A DNA stretch of 64,000 bases, from NCBI RefSeq assembly GCF_029407905.1, contig NC_073634.1, positions 25,247,501 through 25,311,500 of the forward strand. Direction: 5' to 3'. Below, one piece after another: positions 11,350 to 23,471 of this stretch. The notes below the pieces were generated by a model. It searched no databases and was not told the origin of the DNA. It worked only from the letters and a program-made list of their open reading frames with translations. The translations under genes were made by a program, and so were the position numbers. The DNA is from Bubalus kerabau (lineage: Eukaryota; Chordata; Mammalia; Artiodactyla; Bovidae). The first letter of the stretch is position 1, and each line of letters begins with the position of its first letter.

Positions 11350-11690
11350 AGTAATAACTGAGCTAATATTTACAGAGCCCTCATTCCAATGGCAACCCAC
11401 TCCAGTGTTCTTGCCTGGAGAATCTCAGGGATGGGGGAGCCTGGTGGGCTGCCGTCTATGGGGTCGCACAGAGTCGGACACGACTGAAGTGACTTAGCAG
11501 CATTCTATACCATGCCCTATTGATTGAACCCTTGCCCATTCCTATAAGGTAGATACTATTATTCTCATACTCCAAGTGAGTAAACTGGAGTAGAAAGCAA
11601 TCAAATAACTTATAGTTCACATGAATAGTAAGTGGCAGAGCTGAGATTGAAATCTGATAGTCTATAATTGTAAGGCATCAAATTATCAAT
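11350..11690 (-). mobile_element. MIR SINE, split by a BOV-A insertion
   Basis: The left part (11350-11386) and right part (11501-11690) together follow the antisense MIR order: 'gagctaatatttacagag', 'ataaggtagatactattat', then 'gtaagtggcagagctgagatt'. The BOV-A SINE sits between the two halves. Confidence 0.72.
11387..11500 (+). mobile_element. BOV-A SINE monomer inserted in MIR
   Basis: Single BovA unit of the second-monomer type (agggatgggggagcc; ctgaagtgacttagcag). Flanked by a short cattc repeat (11382-11386 and 11501-11505), which is too short to be decisive. Confidence 0.85.
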
Positions 11691-12770
11691 AATGATATCT
11701 GTTATTAATATTATGGAATCACCATTGTTATTGTTAATATGTGGAAAGCAATTGCTTTTTTTCTTTTATCAAACACTCCCCAGGGCTCTTAGAAATATTC
11801 TTAATTTGTAAAGTCAGTGATTGAGGTCCAATAAAGCTATATCCATTTGTCAAAGAGCAACATGCTTAGCCTATTTCCAAGGTTATTGGACATGGGGTGA
11901 TGTTTCAACAGTCTTCATTCACATTACTCAAATGATTAAGGTTGTCATACTGAGAAACATACACAATTAGTTTTTATAGAATTGTTTCTCTAAAACTCCA
12001 TCCTTTTAGACACAGGTTGCTTTCTGCAGACTATCTGTAACTGGTATCCCATCTGACATCTTAACATTCCTGGGAAATTGGTGATGGATTGGAGTCCCAT
12101 CATTGCTTATAAGGAAAACAGATTTTCTAACTCCTTAAATGGCTGTTCTTGGTTTATGTTTTCATTGTCAGCTTATGTCCTTATTTACACCAGGTCTGGA
12201 AAAAAAGAGGGAAAGCCAAGTTCTGAAGCAAAACTTTGGAAACAAGATATATTCCAGCTGTTTCAGCAAAAGGAAGCAGCTGTATTCAAGCAAAGCAAAT
12301 GATAAAAACTGGATTACCCTCTCCTACTGGAGACACAAAGAGCTTCAAGATGTTTGCGGCAAAAATGGAATTATTTCACTGAGTTTGATTTCAGCTTAAT
12401 GTAAGGCATCCTCTGAAATGCAGATAATTTCTCTTTAATTATCCTCCCACAGAACCAGGTCTAAAAATGGTCTTTTTAGAGAGTGACCTTTAAAAATATG
12501 TGGAGAGAAGAGAAGATGAAGGAAGGTGCTGAACAATCGTCACCTTTCCATCAGAAGGGAGAAATGTTTTATGTGCCTCATCCTTGACTGCTGGCATCAT
12601 CCTCATTATCATCATTACAATTACAGGTTACTGAGGCTGACTGTGGGCCAGTCCCTGGGGTACACAGATGACCTCTCTTTCTACATCCTTGACTATTTAT
12701 ATATCAACACCTCTAACATCTGACCCAACACTGCTCGGGATGACTCTTTCCTCTCAAATTGAATATGCCA
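11691..12770. other. Unique non-coding stretch
   Basis: No gene recognised. The segment 12595-12670 is weakly MIR-like. Frames of 74 and 86 codons at 12078-12399 overlap in different phases without a motif. Confidence 0.45.
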
Positions 12771-12784
12771 TCTGTCATAGTCAC

Positions 12785-12992
12785 TTCCCTGGTGGCTCGG
12801 ACAGTAAAGTGTCTGTCTACAATGCGGGAGACCCAGGTTCGATCCCTGGGTAGGGAAGATCCACTGGAGAAGGAAATGGCAATCCATTCCAGTACTATTG
12901 CCTGGAAAATCCCATGGACAGAGGAGCCTGGTAGGCTACAGTCCATGGGGTCGCAAAGAGTCGGACACGACTGAGCGACTTCACTTACTTAC
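12785..12992 (+). mobile_element. Bov-tA SINE with 14-bp target duplication
   Basis: Complete Bov-tA with intact tRNA-like B-box text (ggttcgatccc near 12837). Flanked by the perfect direct repeat tctgtcatagtcac (12771-12784 and 12993-13006), so it is probably a fairly recent insertion. Confidence 0.96.
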
Positions 12993-13019
12993 TCTGTCAT
13001 AGTCACCTGTTAACTTTTG

Positions 13020-13995
13020 ATTAATCAGTTCATTCATGCATTGATTTCTTCATTTAGTAAAGAGTTGTTGAACATCACATACTAAGTAGGCACTGTATGA
13101 GGTGCTTACAGATGTGAGGTACTCCATCTCATTATGGGAGATGGACTTACAAAAAATCACAGTGCAGTGAGATATAGGCTTTAATGTGGGTGCTCTCAGA
13201 GAGGAGGATGTGGTCATAGCTGCTTAGGAAAGGGTTTTTTCCTTTCCTAAGGAAAGGAGGAGGAGGAAATGAAGGAGATGCTGAGTGGGTTTTGAAAGGG
13301 GACATTTTCTAGATTTTGCTCAGAACTTAATCCATCTACTGTGCTCCATGGAACTTGAACATTGTTCAGACATATTTTGGGGTATCTGTCCAATCATGCC
13401 CACAATGGTAGGTCATATTGTATGGCATGGATCTACTTCCTCCTTGGACTAATGAGGAATATCTAAGCTTAGCTGCACCAGTAAGATTCTTTCTTGGGGG
13501 GGAGGGTTCTTAATTAATAGATATAGAAACTGTGACTGAGGAGTAGAGAACACTGGATCCAAAAGATCAGGACTAAAATTTCAGACTAACTTTCCACTCT
13601 GCTTGCATAACTGGTTATTATTAAGATGGGCCCTGAGCTATTGCAGCTGGATCCAAATAAATCAACAAATGAATTGATCACAGAGTGCTAACATAATGGA
13701 TATGGGATTTGGTGCAGCAAGTGGAGGAAACTGGGAGCTGCCTTCAGTGGCGTGGTTGGGGAAGTCTCTGAAGAAGTAATACTTCAATTGAGGTCTGAAA
13801 GATGAGAAAAAAGCAGGCCATCAAAGAAGGAGGGCAGATGCCACCCAGACAGGAGCAGCAGCTGGAGCACAGTCTTGATAGTAGAGCAGTGTGGTTGGAG
13901 AAGTGACTGAAGAGGAGAGGTAATCTGGTACCAGTTGGTACCAGGACATGTAGGCATTTGGTATTTTACTCTTGATATAGAATGAAACTAGTAGC
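13020..13995 (+). repeat. Ancient mammalian repeat remnants, tentative
   Basis: Segments 13025-13150 ('cattcatgcattgatttc', 'aagtaggcactgtatgagg', 'gagatggacttac') and 13690-13900 ('ttgaggtctgaaagatgag') follow the order of an old L2/MIR-class repeat that also appears at 36790-37335, 49700-49830 and 60760-60970. The middle, 13200-13690, looks unique. A run of six G lies at 13495-13502. No coding signal. Confidence 0.4.
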
Positions 13996-14009
13996 GTTTA
14001 ATGACTTTT

Positions 14010-14270
14010 TTTTTTTTCTCTCTGCAGTGGGTCTTTGTTGCTGCACATGGGCTTTCTATAGTAGTCATGAGCAAGGGCTACTCTTCTTTGGGGTGAAAGG
14101 GCTTCTCATTGTGATGGCTTTTCTTGTTGCGGTGCATGGGCTCAGTAGTTGCGGTGCACAGGCTTAGTTGCCTCGAGGCATGTAGAATCTTCCCAGACCA
14201 GGGATCAGTTGAACCTGTGTCCCCTGCATTGGCAGGTGGGTTCTTAATCATTAGACCACCAGGGAAGTCC
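14010..14270 (-). mobile_element. CHR-type tRNA-derived SINE
   Basis: The T-run at the left end is the poly-A tail of a minus-strand element. The body carries 'gtagtcatgagcaaggg' and repeated 'gcggtgcatgggctcagtag' units, and the head 'agaccaccagggaagtcc' is at the right. Flanked by an imperfect 13-bp direct repeat (13997-14009 and 14271-14283, two mismatches). Confidence 0.88.
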
Positions 14271-14319
14271 TTTAGTGGCTTTTAAGCAGAGCATCAACAG
14301 TATCTGATTTAAGTTGTCT

Positions 14320-14465
14320 CTCCTTATCCAAGTGAGATGCTTCCAGGACCCCTGTGGATACCAAAATCCATGGATGTTCAAGTTCGTTATTCAAAGTAGC
14401 CTAGTACAGTCAGCCACTCATATCTTTGGATGTGGAACCTGAGGATATGGAGGGCCAACTGTGCT
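14320..14465 (+). mobile_element. MER2-like Tigger DNA transposon relic
   Basis: The two ends of a palindromic element are recognisable: 'ccaggacccctgtggatacc' at the left and 'ggatatggagggccaactgt' at the right. The interior is mostly deleted. Non-autonomous TcMar-Tigger relic. Confidence 0.7.
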
Positions 14466-14514
14466 GTTGGTTCATTTCAAGCTCTCAGTAAATGACTTAG
14501 CAGTAGGCATTTCT

Positions 14515-14805
14515 TTTTAAAATATATTTTTATTGAAATATAGTTGATTTACAATGTTGTATTAGTTTTAGGTGTACAGCAAAGTGATTCCAATATACAT
14601 ATATATATAATATCCATTTTTGCATTCTCTCTCACTATAAGTTTTTTATAAGATATTGAATATAATTCTCTGCGCTATGCAGTAGATCCTTATTGGTTAT
14701 CTATTTTATATATAGTAGTGTGTGTATTTTATCTCAAATGCCAGCTGTATATCCCCCTCCCTGCTGTGCCCTTTGGTAACCATAAGTTTGTTTCCTATAT
14801 GTGGA
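14515..14805 (-). mobile_element. L1 3' UTR fragment with 16-bp target duplication
   Basis: Antisense 3' end of a cetartiodactyl L1 ('gttgatttacaatgttgt', 'ttaggtgtacagcaaagtga'). It is 5'-truncated after about 290 bases. Flanked by the perfect direct repeat agcagtaggcatttct (14499-14514 and 14806-14821). Confidence 0.94.
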
Positions 14806-14821
14806 AGCAGTAGGCATTTCT

Positions 14822-15368
14822 AACACATAGTGTAGACTAGCATGATCAAGCTATTCTATGTGTGTCTGTAGACTTCACATGGCCCAGTCTGGCCCTTTCT
14901 GGGGGCCCAGTCTGTTACCTAGATGCCCAGATTTCAGTGGCATAGGAAACTATGATCATTGTAATAGCAATACTTATAGATCCAGACTATAAATATTTTT
15001 AATGTAACTAATTATATTAAAGCCTCATGTATTAGGTCAACTATTAATGGATAATTGGGGATAATTATTATTATCCCAAAGTCAAAAGAAGTTCCATAAT
15101 TGATCCAAGCATGCAGCTGGGTTTAGGTTGTTCTGACTCTACACCAGAATATTTAACTAATCTTTTGTCTCTTGTTCTGTTAGAGCTGACTGGGATTTCT
15201 GACTGGAATCAAGTCTTATGCTCTCATTTCACAAAGTGAGGCAGTCATGGCCAAGTGTTAAGTCATCTGGGTGAGGTCAGACAGCAGTTAGTTGGTGGTA
15301 TGGCCTTGTTCAAGGTTTTACTTACTGGTTCTCGTAGAACTATATGTGTCCTAGTATTGCATGTACTG
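14822..15368. other. Non-coding stretch with a minus-strand MIR
   Basis: The part 15000-15160 ('aattattattatcccaaag' through 'ttctgactctacaccag') is a diverged antisense MIR. The remainder is unrecognised. Confidence 0.5.
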
Positions 15369-15579
15369 GACTTCCCTGGTGGCTCAGACGGTAAAGCGTC
15401 TGTCTACAATGTGAGAGACCTAGGTTCGATCCCTGGGTTGGGAAGATTCCCTGGAGAAGGAAATGGCAACCCACTCCAGTACTTCTTGCCTTGAAAATCC
15501 CATGGACGGAGGAGCTTGGTGCAGGCTACTATCCATGGGGTCGTAAAGAGTTGGGCACGACTGAGTGACTTCACTTTAG
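15369..15579 (+). mobile_element. Bov-tA SINE
   Basis: Complete element with 'ggttcgatccctgggttgg' near 15423 and the end 'ggcacgactgagtgactt'. No target duplication identified. Confidence 0.93.
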
Positions 15580-17319
15580 TCTTAAGAATCTTTAGTTTTG
15601 TGATTTACAAGCAAGACAGCACACTTTTGCATTATTAACAAACTGAGATGACTTCACTGAAGAATTAAGAGGGAAAAATGACTATCCATGGAGGAAGGTC
15701 AGATAACATGTCATGCAAAGGTAGCTCAAGATCATGTGGTCCTTCATATGTCCAGAGCAACAGCCAAAAAATGAGAAGCTTCATGCGGTGATAAACATCT
15801 CAGTGCTTTTTAGTTAATCTGCATCTTATTCCACCTGGTTAAATTGAACCCCCCTCCCCCAACTTGCCTTTCATCTGTGAACACCAATCTAGGGTAATTT
15901 TATTTTTAAGACTTTATGGCTCTTAGGCTTCATCTTCCTATGACAGAGAAGAGGTTAATTATGAACATCTGAATGATGTTGGGTCGGTTGTTCACAATGT
16001 GTGTTTCTGGAATACCAGATCTAGTAGGCATTATGTGAAAAAAGGGTTCTGTAGCCAAATGGGTTTGGACAAGGCTGAGCTTTACTGAGAGAATTATCTT
16101 TTTTCCTATAAGAAACCTTATGGTCTTTAATAGGTATTGTGACTCTCAAAGACAGGGGTCTAGAATACGGCATTTCCCAAACAGATTTGACCATGGAAAA
16201 CTTCTCTCAGGGTTTCCACTAAAACTCTCAAAACTGTGAGTGCTGGCCAATTCTCTGACCTAATTCTCAGGCACTTAATCTGCTATAGCCAGACTTGCTC
16301 TGTATAAATAAAGCCCACTCCAAGTATAACAGTAAGATTACCCAGCCCTAGTAGTCTTCATTGGTTTCTTACCCCCTCCTTTTTTAAAATCTCCCAGCCT
16401 TTCTTTCCTCATTGTTTAAAACCATTTTAGTATCAGCACATGGCAAAACATTTTTTTTTTTAATTTAAAAATGCAGCCTGATGTACACATGGAAAAAACA
16501 TGTAGTCTGTGTAGCATAATTTCAGAGGTACAGAAAAGGTATCTTTGCTCACAAATGTCTGTATTTCTCTTCAGCCCATTCCATGATATGAATGATATAC
16601 TTAGTGACTTATTTGTAGAGGTTTATTAGTATTGCTTTAGAAAGACTATCTTCTAGCTATTAATAGCACTGGTGAATTAGATGCTCTAATTCTCTAATTG
16701 TTTTCCCCTGAAAGGCTGTGGGGAGAGGCCTTTGAGAAGTTAGGAATTTTGATAAGGACTGTTACAAGCTGTTGTGCTTTGTGGGTAGAGTCATGTAGCC
16801 CAGTTCCCTACTTGCCAGCCCTACTTTTCCCCGATTAGGGTGCCCCTGACTCCCTAACCCACATTACTTTGATTCTGCAATCTCCCGTGGTGTATAGTAG
16901 AGGTCTGTACACTCTGAGACTTGATGGGTGTTTAACAAGGAAGATAAATCTGCATGTAAATTCACATAGCATTTTGGCCTTTTAGTTTAAACAGCAATAG
17001 TAAATCTTAAAACAGTAGTACCAGTTACTAAACAGTAAAACCAGATTATTTTGATACCATGTGATTTTATATGATACTTAAAAGTGGTTGGAATCATGGT
17101 TAAAATGATGCATTTGAACATTGTGTCTCCTCCTGATGGTCTTTGGGATGCTGCTGGGTAGCTAGTAGCTATCTGGATAGTAGATGGACAGCTGACTCAG
17201 TGAGAGCTTTCGGGCTTATGACTATGTCCAGATCAAGGAGGAGGAAGGAAGGGGACAGGGGTGAAAAAGGGAGCAACTAAGTGTGCAGTGGAGTTAACTA
17301 ACCTGTTTCATGGAGACAT
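15580..17319. other. Long unique non-coding stretch
   Basis: No gene, SINE or LINE recognised over 1.7 kb. A TATA-like 'gtataaataaagc' at 16301-16313 has no supporting context. Confidence 0.5.
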
Positions 17320-17470
17320 TGAAACTGGTCCCTGGAAGGGACCTTTACACTGAGTTTAATGACTGTCTTTTAGAAATGCATCAACCAGGCCAGACAGGGT
17401 AAAGGACCTGCCCACAGACACTCATTAGAGCTTGGACCAGAGTTCAAGCCTCATGCTCTGCTTTGTAAGA
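17320..17470 (-). mobile_element. MIR SINE fragment
   Basis: Diverged antisense MIR: 'aggacctgcccacagacac' followed by 'gagcttggaccagagttcaa'. Confidence 0.55.
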
Positions 17471-17499
17471 CCACACTGCTGAGATCTATGGGCTGGGTG

Positions 17500-17783
17500 A
17501 CCTCAAGAATGATGGAGCCAGGAGAAGATGTGGGCAGAGCGACATCTCTTCTCTGCCATCCTCATCTTCTTACTGCCCCCTTAAATTCTGCCTTCTTTCA
17601 CATTTTTTTCTTCCTTTTCTTTCCATTTGTCATAAAATCAGCCTCCTCCTCTTCTTTTAGCTACCCCTTTTGTTTCTCATTCTTTTTCACTTTATTTCAT
17701 CACTCCTTTTTTTTACATTTTTTTCTCTTCCTATAATTTTAGCTGCTTTTTCTTTCCTATGTCTTAAGCGTTGCTCCCCATGG
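17500..17783. repeat. Pyrimidine-rich tract
   Basis: From about 17575 to 17765 the plus strand is strongly C/T-rich with many TTCTTT-type runs. The 82-codon frame through it is low-complexity and not coding. Confidence 0.7.
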
Positions 17784-17794
17784 TGTCAATTCCT

Positions 17795-18005
17795 GGCTTT
17801 CCAGGTGACTCAATGGTAAAGAATCCACCTGCTAATGCAGGAAACACAGGTTCGATCCCTGGGTGGGGAAGATCCCCTGAACAAGGAAATGGCCACCCAC
17901 TCCAATATTATCACCTGGAAAATCCCATGAACAGAAGAGCTGGGCAGGCTGCAGTCCATGGGCTCGCAGAGAGTCAGACATGACTAAGCATGCACACACG
18001 CAAGA
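17795..18005 (+). mobile_element. Bov-tA SINE with 11-bp target duplication
   Basis: Complete Bov-tA with a short CA-rich tail. Flanked by tgtcaattcct (17784-17794 and 18006-18016). Confidence 0.95.
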
Positions 18006-18016
18006 TGTCAATTCCT

Positions 18017-19394
18017 TACAGCTTGGTTCCATTCAAGGTGACTGCAAATGGCTGTGCATCTGAGCACACAACTTGAGCAGGTACAAAAACCAATATGACC
18101 AATGCTGTCCTCTGGCCCCATCCCCAACACCATCCCCGCCCTCCCCACCCCAAAGGAAAAACTTCCATTAGCTATGACAACTTCTCTCTAAGCAGAGCTT
18201 GTGTGGCCTTGCTGAGGAGCTTGCTGGGTTTGGTAAGTGAAGGTAAGCGAAGACAGACTTTTGCTGTCTGGGAGCAAAGTCTTAATCTTGGAAGGGTTGA
18301 ATGGCTCTGCATAGCTGAAGGAGAGGAATTTGGAGTTCTATGAAGAAGAGAGAGGAAATAGTTTGGACAAAAAAAATGAAGCCAGAAATATGGGGTGAAG
18401 CTGGTCTCAAGAGCAGCCAGTGGAAATTCCCCATGGTGAAATGACCTAAAGGCATCTCGTAATAACAAGAATGCATAAAAACTGAGATGCCACAGCCTCT
18501 TCTGTCTCTCCTCAGATCTGAAGTTCACTTGAGTTGTGACTGTTCTTGCTTTGGGGTTGTGTTTGATGGATTGATTTCAAAAATTGCTTGCAAAGCTAAG
18601 TTTGACATTTGGGGATGTTCAGTGCTGAGTGGAGAAAACAAGCCTATGAGAAATAGGAGCCTGGAGCAGAGGTGACCATGAGCAATGCGGCTGCCCAAGA
18701 ATGTGTAAGAAAGTTTGGAGGGAGGGCAGATGTTTTGGACTTGCACTATGTATGGAACAAGGATTGAGCTGATTTTATCTACATTCAAGAGGCCAGGATT
18801 CCTTGGCCAACATCTGGTTTACACATATATGATTAGAACACTGATGGGTGTCCCCAGGTCCAGATTTTAACCACATAGCATCTGCTTCTCATAAGCCTAA
18901 GAGAGAAGGTCAAAGAGGCGCTTATCCAAGGACAATGGCATGTTTACTTTTCATTTAGAAAGAAGGTCTTGGAAGAAATCAAATGGATAAACTTGTTAAT
19001 ACAGCAAATGTGCAAAACCTGAGAAGAGTCTCTTAACTTCAGTGCTCACTGCCAGCTGGCACATGATAGTTGTCTAAAGACTTAGAGAAAGAGGGGGCTT
19101 GGGAGGATAATTAGAAACCATTTCCACTCATAGCTGAGCAGAGATGCCAGGTAGGAAAAGTGCTGGCTTCCATAATGGGAAGACACTTTTCCTAATGAAA
19201 TAGGGTTTTGTTTTTTTTTTTCCTTTTGGAATTGACCCAAACATCATCACCACCCCTCTCTGAATAAAATGAAATAAGAATTGGAAAGTTGACTTGGGCT
19301 AGGGTGCTGGTGAGCAGGACTCAGTGGTCCTCAGTTTCTTCCATTTCAGAGCAATGAGAGAGTCTTAAGCAAAGAGGGTGCATTTGGATAAAAA
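18017..19394. other. Long unique non-coding stretch
   Basis: No repeat recognised. Small frames on both strands (for example 118 codons antisense at 18528-18172) lack recognisable domains and overlap each other. Confidence 0.45.
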
Positions 19395-19500
19395 TGCTTA
19401 CTAGTAGAAAGCATTGATGTACCAGGCACTGTGCTAAGTAAATGCATCACTTAAGTAAATTTAATTCTCACCACAGATATTATTTGTGGCCTATTGAAGT
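19395..19500 (-). mobile_element. MIR SINE fragment
   Basis: Core of an antisense MIR ('ccaggcactgtgctaagtaa' and following text). Confidence 0.6.
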
Positions 19501-20236
19501 CCTGTGGTTGCCCTACTTGAGCAAATATTGACTTTTTAGGCCTTTAGAAAAGTCTGAAAGCAATCTGTCATTATCACTGTTGATTGATTAAATATCAATT
19601 AACTTTTACTGTCATTTCCCAGCTCAAAAAACAAATCAAATATAGCAGCTTTTATAGCTGGTGAGCTGCAAGGGTTTTTGTTTTTTTTTTTTTAATATAG
19701 ACTAGTTTATTGTTTATTCCTGAGTTCTTTGAGACAGATTTGCAGAAGTAGGAAAAAAGAAAACCCAATACAGAAGCAAAGCCAGGAAACTTGGGCTATT
19801 ACCTTGGATAAATTGATAATATTAGTCTCAGATTTCTTATTGGTAAATGGAGGGATTTGATGTGAAAATTCTTTTCTGGTCCCTCCTGTTAAAAAAAAAT
19901 TCAGCTGCTATGTTTCGAAGCTCTGGAGCTATTACTTCTATCCTGATTTGCCTGATTTCCTAACACTGTCACTTATAAATGAGACATCAAGTGTGACATT
20001 CAACCAAGGACCAGAACACTTGATGTGCCTGAAACCAGCCCAGCAGTTGTGTCTTTCTGTTCCTCTCTCCTCTCAACTGGAAGTGGAAAATGTCTTCACT
20101 TTTTCCAAGTAATAACAGGATACACTAGATCCCATCAAGTTCCATAGAACAAGTCTATGTAAATAGGACATCAGTTTTAACATTGCTAGAAGTTTAGACA
20201 TATTGTTATAGAAAAGCAAGTTACAGAATTTGTATA
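19501..20236. other. Unique stretch with a small inverted repeat
   Basis: Contains an imperfect inverted repeat, GTTGATTGAT (19579-19588) and ATCAATTAAC (19594-19603), 9 of 10 bases paired with a 5-bp spacer. T-run at 19680-19694. No gene recognised. Confidence 0.5.
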
Positions 20237-21109
20237 GTATATTGTCATCCTGCTTATTTAACCTATATGCAGAGTACATCATGAGAAACCCTGGGCTGGA
20301 AGAAGCACAAGCTGGAATCAAGATTGCTGGGAGAAATATCAATCACCTCAGATATGCAGATGACACCACCCTTATGGCAGAAAGTGAAGAGGAACTAAAA
20401 AGCGTCTTGATGAAAGTGAAAGTGGAGAGTGAAAAAGTTGGCTTAAAGCTCAACATTCAGAAAACAAAGATCATGGCATCTGGTCCCATCACTTCATGGG
20501 AAATAGATGGGGAAACAGTGGAAACAGTGTCAGACTATTTTGGGGGGCTCCAAAATCACTGCAGATGGTGACTGCAGCCATGAAATTAAAAGATGCTTAC
20601 TCCTTGGAAAGAAAGTTATGACCAACCTAGATAGCATATTCAAAAGCAGAGACATTACTTTGCCAACAAAGGTCTGTCTAGTCAAGGCTATGGTTTTTCC
20701 TGTGGTCATGTATGGATGTGAGAGTTGGACTGTGAAGAAGGCTGAGTGCCAAAGAATTGATGCTTTTGAACTGTGGTGTTGGAGAAGACTCCTGAGAGTC
20801 CCTTGGACTGCAAGGAGATCCAACCAGTCCATCCTAAAGGAGATCAGTCCTGGGTGTTCTTTGGAAGGACTGATGCTAAAGCTGAAACTCCAATACTTTG
20901 GCCACCTCATGAGAAGAGTTGACTCATTGGAGAAGACCCTGATGCTGGGAGGGATTGGGGGCAGGAGGAGAAAGGGACGACAAAGGATGAGATGGCTGGA
21001 TGGCATCACTGACTCAATGGACATGAGTTTGGGTGAACTCCAGGAGTTGGTGATGGACAGGGAGGCCTGGCATGCTGCAATTCATGGGGTCCCAAAGAGT
21101 CGGACATGA
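20230..21109 (+). pseudogene. BovB reverse transcriptase C-terminal remnant
   Basis: Two overlapping frames: 20230-20571 (113 codons) and 20507-21109 (200 codons). The first has the catalytic YADD at residues 42-45, about 20353-20364. A small indel at the G-run near 20540 forces the switch to the second frame, which carries the C-terminal part common to all BovB copies here. N-terminal endonuclease and RT motifs are missing, so it cannot be functional. Confidence 0.9.
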
Positions 21110-21128
21110 CTGAGTGACTGAACTGAAC
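20237..21128 (+). mobile_element. BovB LINE, 5'-truncated (~890 bp)
   Basis: Starts in the RT motif-B region (cctgcttatttaacctata) and runs to the 3' tail (gactgaactgaac, 21128). It is the least broken of the plus-strand copies for the C-terminal part. Confidence 0.95.
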
Positions 21129-21703
21129 ACCATTTATGTGACACATATAAAATTGTATGTATATTGTGTGTGTCTGTGCCAATAAATACATAAAAATAAT
21201 TAGGGGCAGTGGTTAAAGAGGATTTAAGGCATATATGTGTGTATGTGTGTGTGTGTATAAAGAAAAGCAAGGCATTACTTTATTTGAATAACCCAAAGCA
21301 ATAGAAAAACACTAATTTTTGTTGGCAGTATAATGATTTGCCATCTTTAGATGGAAACTACATTATTACATCTCCATGAGTGGACCAAAAGAAATTGGTC
21401 ACTAACATGAAGCGATCTGGTTGGTGTTTGCATGGAGAGAAGGGAAGTAGGAGAGTTGGACATGACTGAGTGACTGAGAACTCACACGTACACGAGAGTA
21501 GTGGCTATTGGCAGCATGATGCAAGAAGGGCAGTGTGATACAGGGAATGGAATGTATTTGTATGTAATGCTGTATTTTGAAGACTTGAGTACTAGTCTCT
21601 TTTTTGATCTGTGTATTGTTTTGATATTGTTTTGAGGAAAGAGTCCGAGAATATGGTTTTCTTAAAAAAAGAGGTGATATGGTACCTGTGAAATTGAGGA
21701 CAG

Positions 21704-21743
<40 letters not shown>

Positions 21744-21799
21744 AATGTTGGAATACTTTCCCCCTCATTACTGTTTAGGTTTTATAACAATCAGTAGCT
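21129..21799. other. Unique stretch with TG microsatellites and a SINE scrap
   Basis: A broken TG repeat lies at 21230-21258. The segment 21446-21478 is a 3' scrap of a Bov-tA. A clean TG run lies at 21706-21740. Confidence 0.6.
21706..21740. repeat. (TG)n microsatellite
   Basis: About 17 uninterrupted GT units. Likely polymorphic in length. Confidence 0.95.
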
Positions 21800-21960
21800 G
21801 AGCACTTTTCAAAAACTTTCTATAATCATTATTTCATTATATCATTAATGAGAATAAAGGAGAGGAATCTGGAACTCAGATAAATAAAATGATTTTCCCA
21901 AAGGATATGCCACAGCTGGACACCATTTCAACTTGCACCATGACCAGCCTGCTGATACCC
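21800..21960 (-). mobile_element. MIR SINE fragment, diverged
   Basis: Antisense MIR order with weak similarity: 'agcacttttcaaaaacttt', then 'aaatgattttcccaaagga', then 'cacagctggacaccattt'. Confidence 0.45.
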
Positions 21961-23263
21961 AGGTCTGCTGTGGGCAGAAGGCTCAGGGGGCTTGTTCTGG
22001 TGACACGTTAGCCTGCATGAGGCTGTAATAGTCAAAGAAGTGGGATATGCATAGCACCCAGTTTCCTTCTGGCCGTAGGATTAGTCCACAAGAAATGTCA
22101 GATATTGTTATTATGTGTTGTTTCAACTATTTGAATTTCCAGAAACAAAGAAGGACAAGCCTCCTGAGCTTGATATTCTCTGACGTGGTTCTGCAAAGTC
22201 TACTGTTCCTTCACACCACCTCACATCTCCTTCACTTTGCTTTTAGGTACCCTGAGGAACACAATTTACATTTTAAGCACTGGTTGCCACAGAGATGCAT
22301 TGTTGAGTTGCCCAAATAGTTTGGAGTTCCTGACAAAGATGGAGGGCTTTGGTCTTAGCTGTTCCAGGACACAGCGGTGTGCATCTGAATGAACTTGGCT
22401 TAATCATAGCTGGCATGGTTTATCACTGACATAACATCAAATGAATAAATGACTCCTGGAAAACAGCTCTTTCTAAAGCCAACTGCTTTTATTGCTTAGC
22501 TCTGGTTTCACTGTGATTAATGGTAATGGGCTTCCTCATATTTGGAGATCCAAAGACCAACTTTTTGAAGCTCTTCCCCTCCCAGCACTGTCGTGCCATT
22601 TAGTCTATAAGACTCTAGATGGTTCTATTTTGTGAATACTCCTTGACTTAGAAACAATTGTCCTGCACAAATAAATAGGATGGTTATGATCACTGTGCCA
22701 TCCTAAAGACTTGGGCTCCTTTTGCTGAGTGAATGTAGTAGCTTCAGGACAACCCTGGTAATAATTTTCCCCCAGTAATGCCTCATCTGCTTTAGTGCTT
22801 CTAAGCCACTCTTAAAGGAATTCACTGCTACAAAGGAAGGGAGACATTTCCCTCAAGAAAGATTCTGGCTTTTCTACAGAACTGAGGTCTAACCTCTGTG
22901 TTCTTTGGGATTTGCCTTTGAGTGTTCCTCTGGGTTTAATTCCAGTGTTTTCTCTTTTTTATGACTCAAGTGGAACATTCTCAAAGATTCCAGCCACAGA
23001 AGCATATTGAACAAAACATGGAACTTCTCTTTGCTTCCTTCCCCTTTCCATTTCTTACTCCAGAGGTAGCCACAGTCAGCAGTCTGCATCTTCCTTCACT
23101 ATACATTGACATGTATACATACATGTATACATTCATACTCTTTCTGCTTTATTTATCTTAAAGGAATGTGATTCTGATGTAATATTCAGCAATATACTCA
23201 ACACTCAGATTTTTTAAAAATTATGAAATATTTCAGGCACATATTAATAGAAAGTATGGAAAG
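21961..23263. other. Long unique non-coding stretch
   Basis: No gene or repeat recognised. The 90-codon frame at 22047-22319 has no recognisable motif. Confidence 0.45.
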
Positions 23264-23467
23264 AAAGTGAAAGCGTTAGTCACTCAGTCATGTCCAACTC
23301 TTTGCAAACCCATGGACTGTAGCCCACCAGTCTCCTTTGTCCATGAAATTCTCCAGCAAGAGCACTGGAGTGGGTTGCTCTTCCCTTCTCCAGGGGATCT
23401 TCCCAACTCAGGGTTCGAACCCATATCTCCTGCGTTGTAAGCAGATTCTTTACTGTCTCAGCCACCA
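23264..23467 (-). mobile_element. Bov-tA SINE, minus strand
   Basis: Reverse-complement Bov-tA from 'tgaaagcgttagtcactcag' to the head 'ctcagccaccag'. It abuts a plus-strand BovB fragment beginning four or five bases later. No clean target duplication. Confidence 0.88.
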
Positions 23468-23471
23468 GAAA

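Noticed and set aside
12785..12992. A tRNA gene in the SINE heads
   Set aside because: The B-box-like text belongs to the tRNA-derived head of Bov-tA. There is no complete cloverleaf and no independent tRNA context.
16301..16313. TATA-box promoter
   Set aside because: The TATA-like string is isolated, with no initiator, GC-rich context or downstream exon signal.
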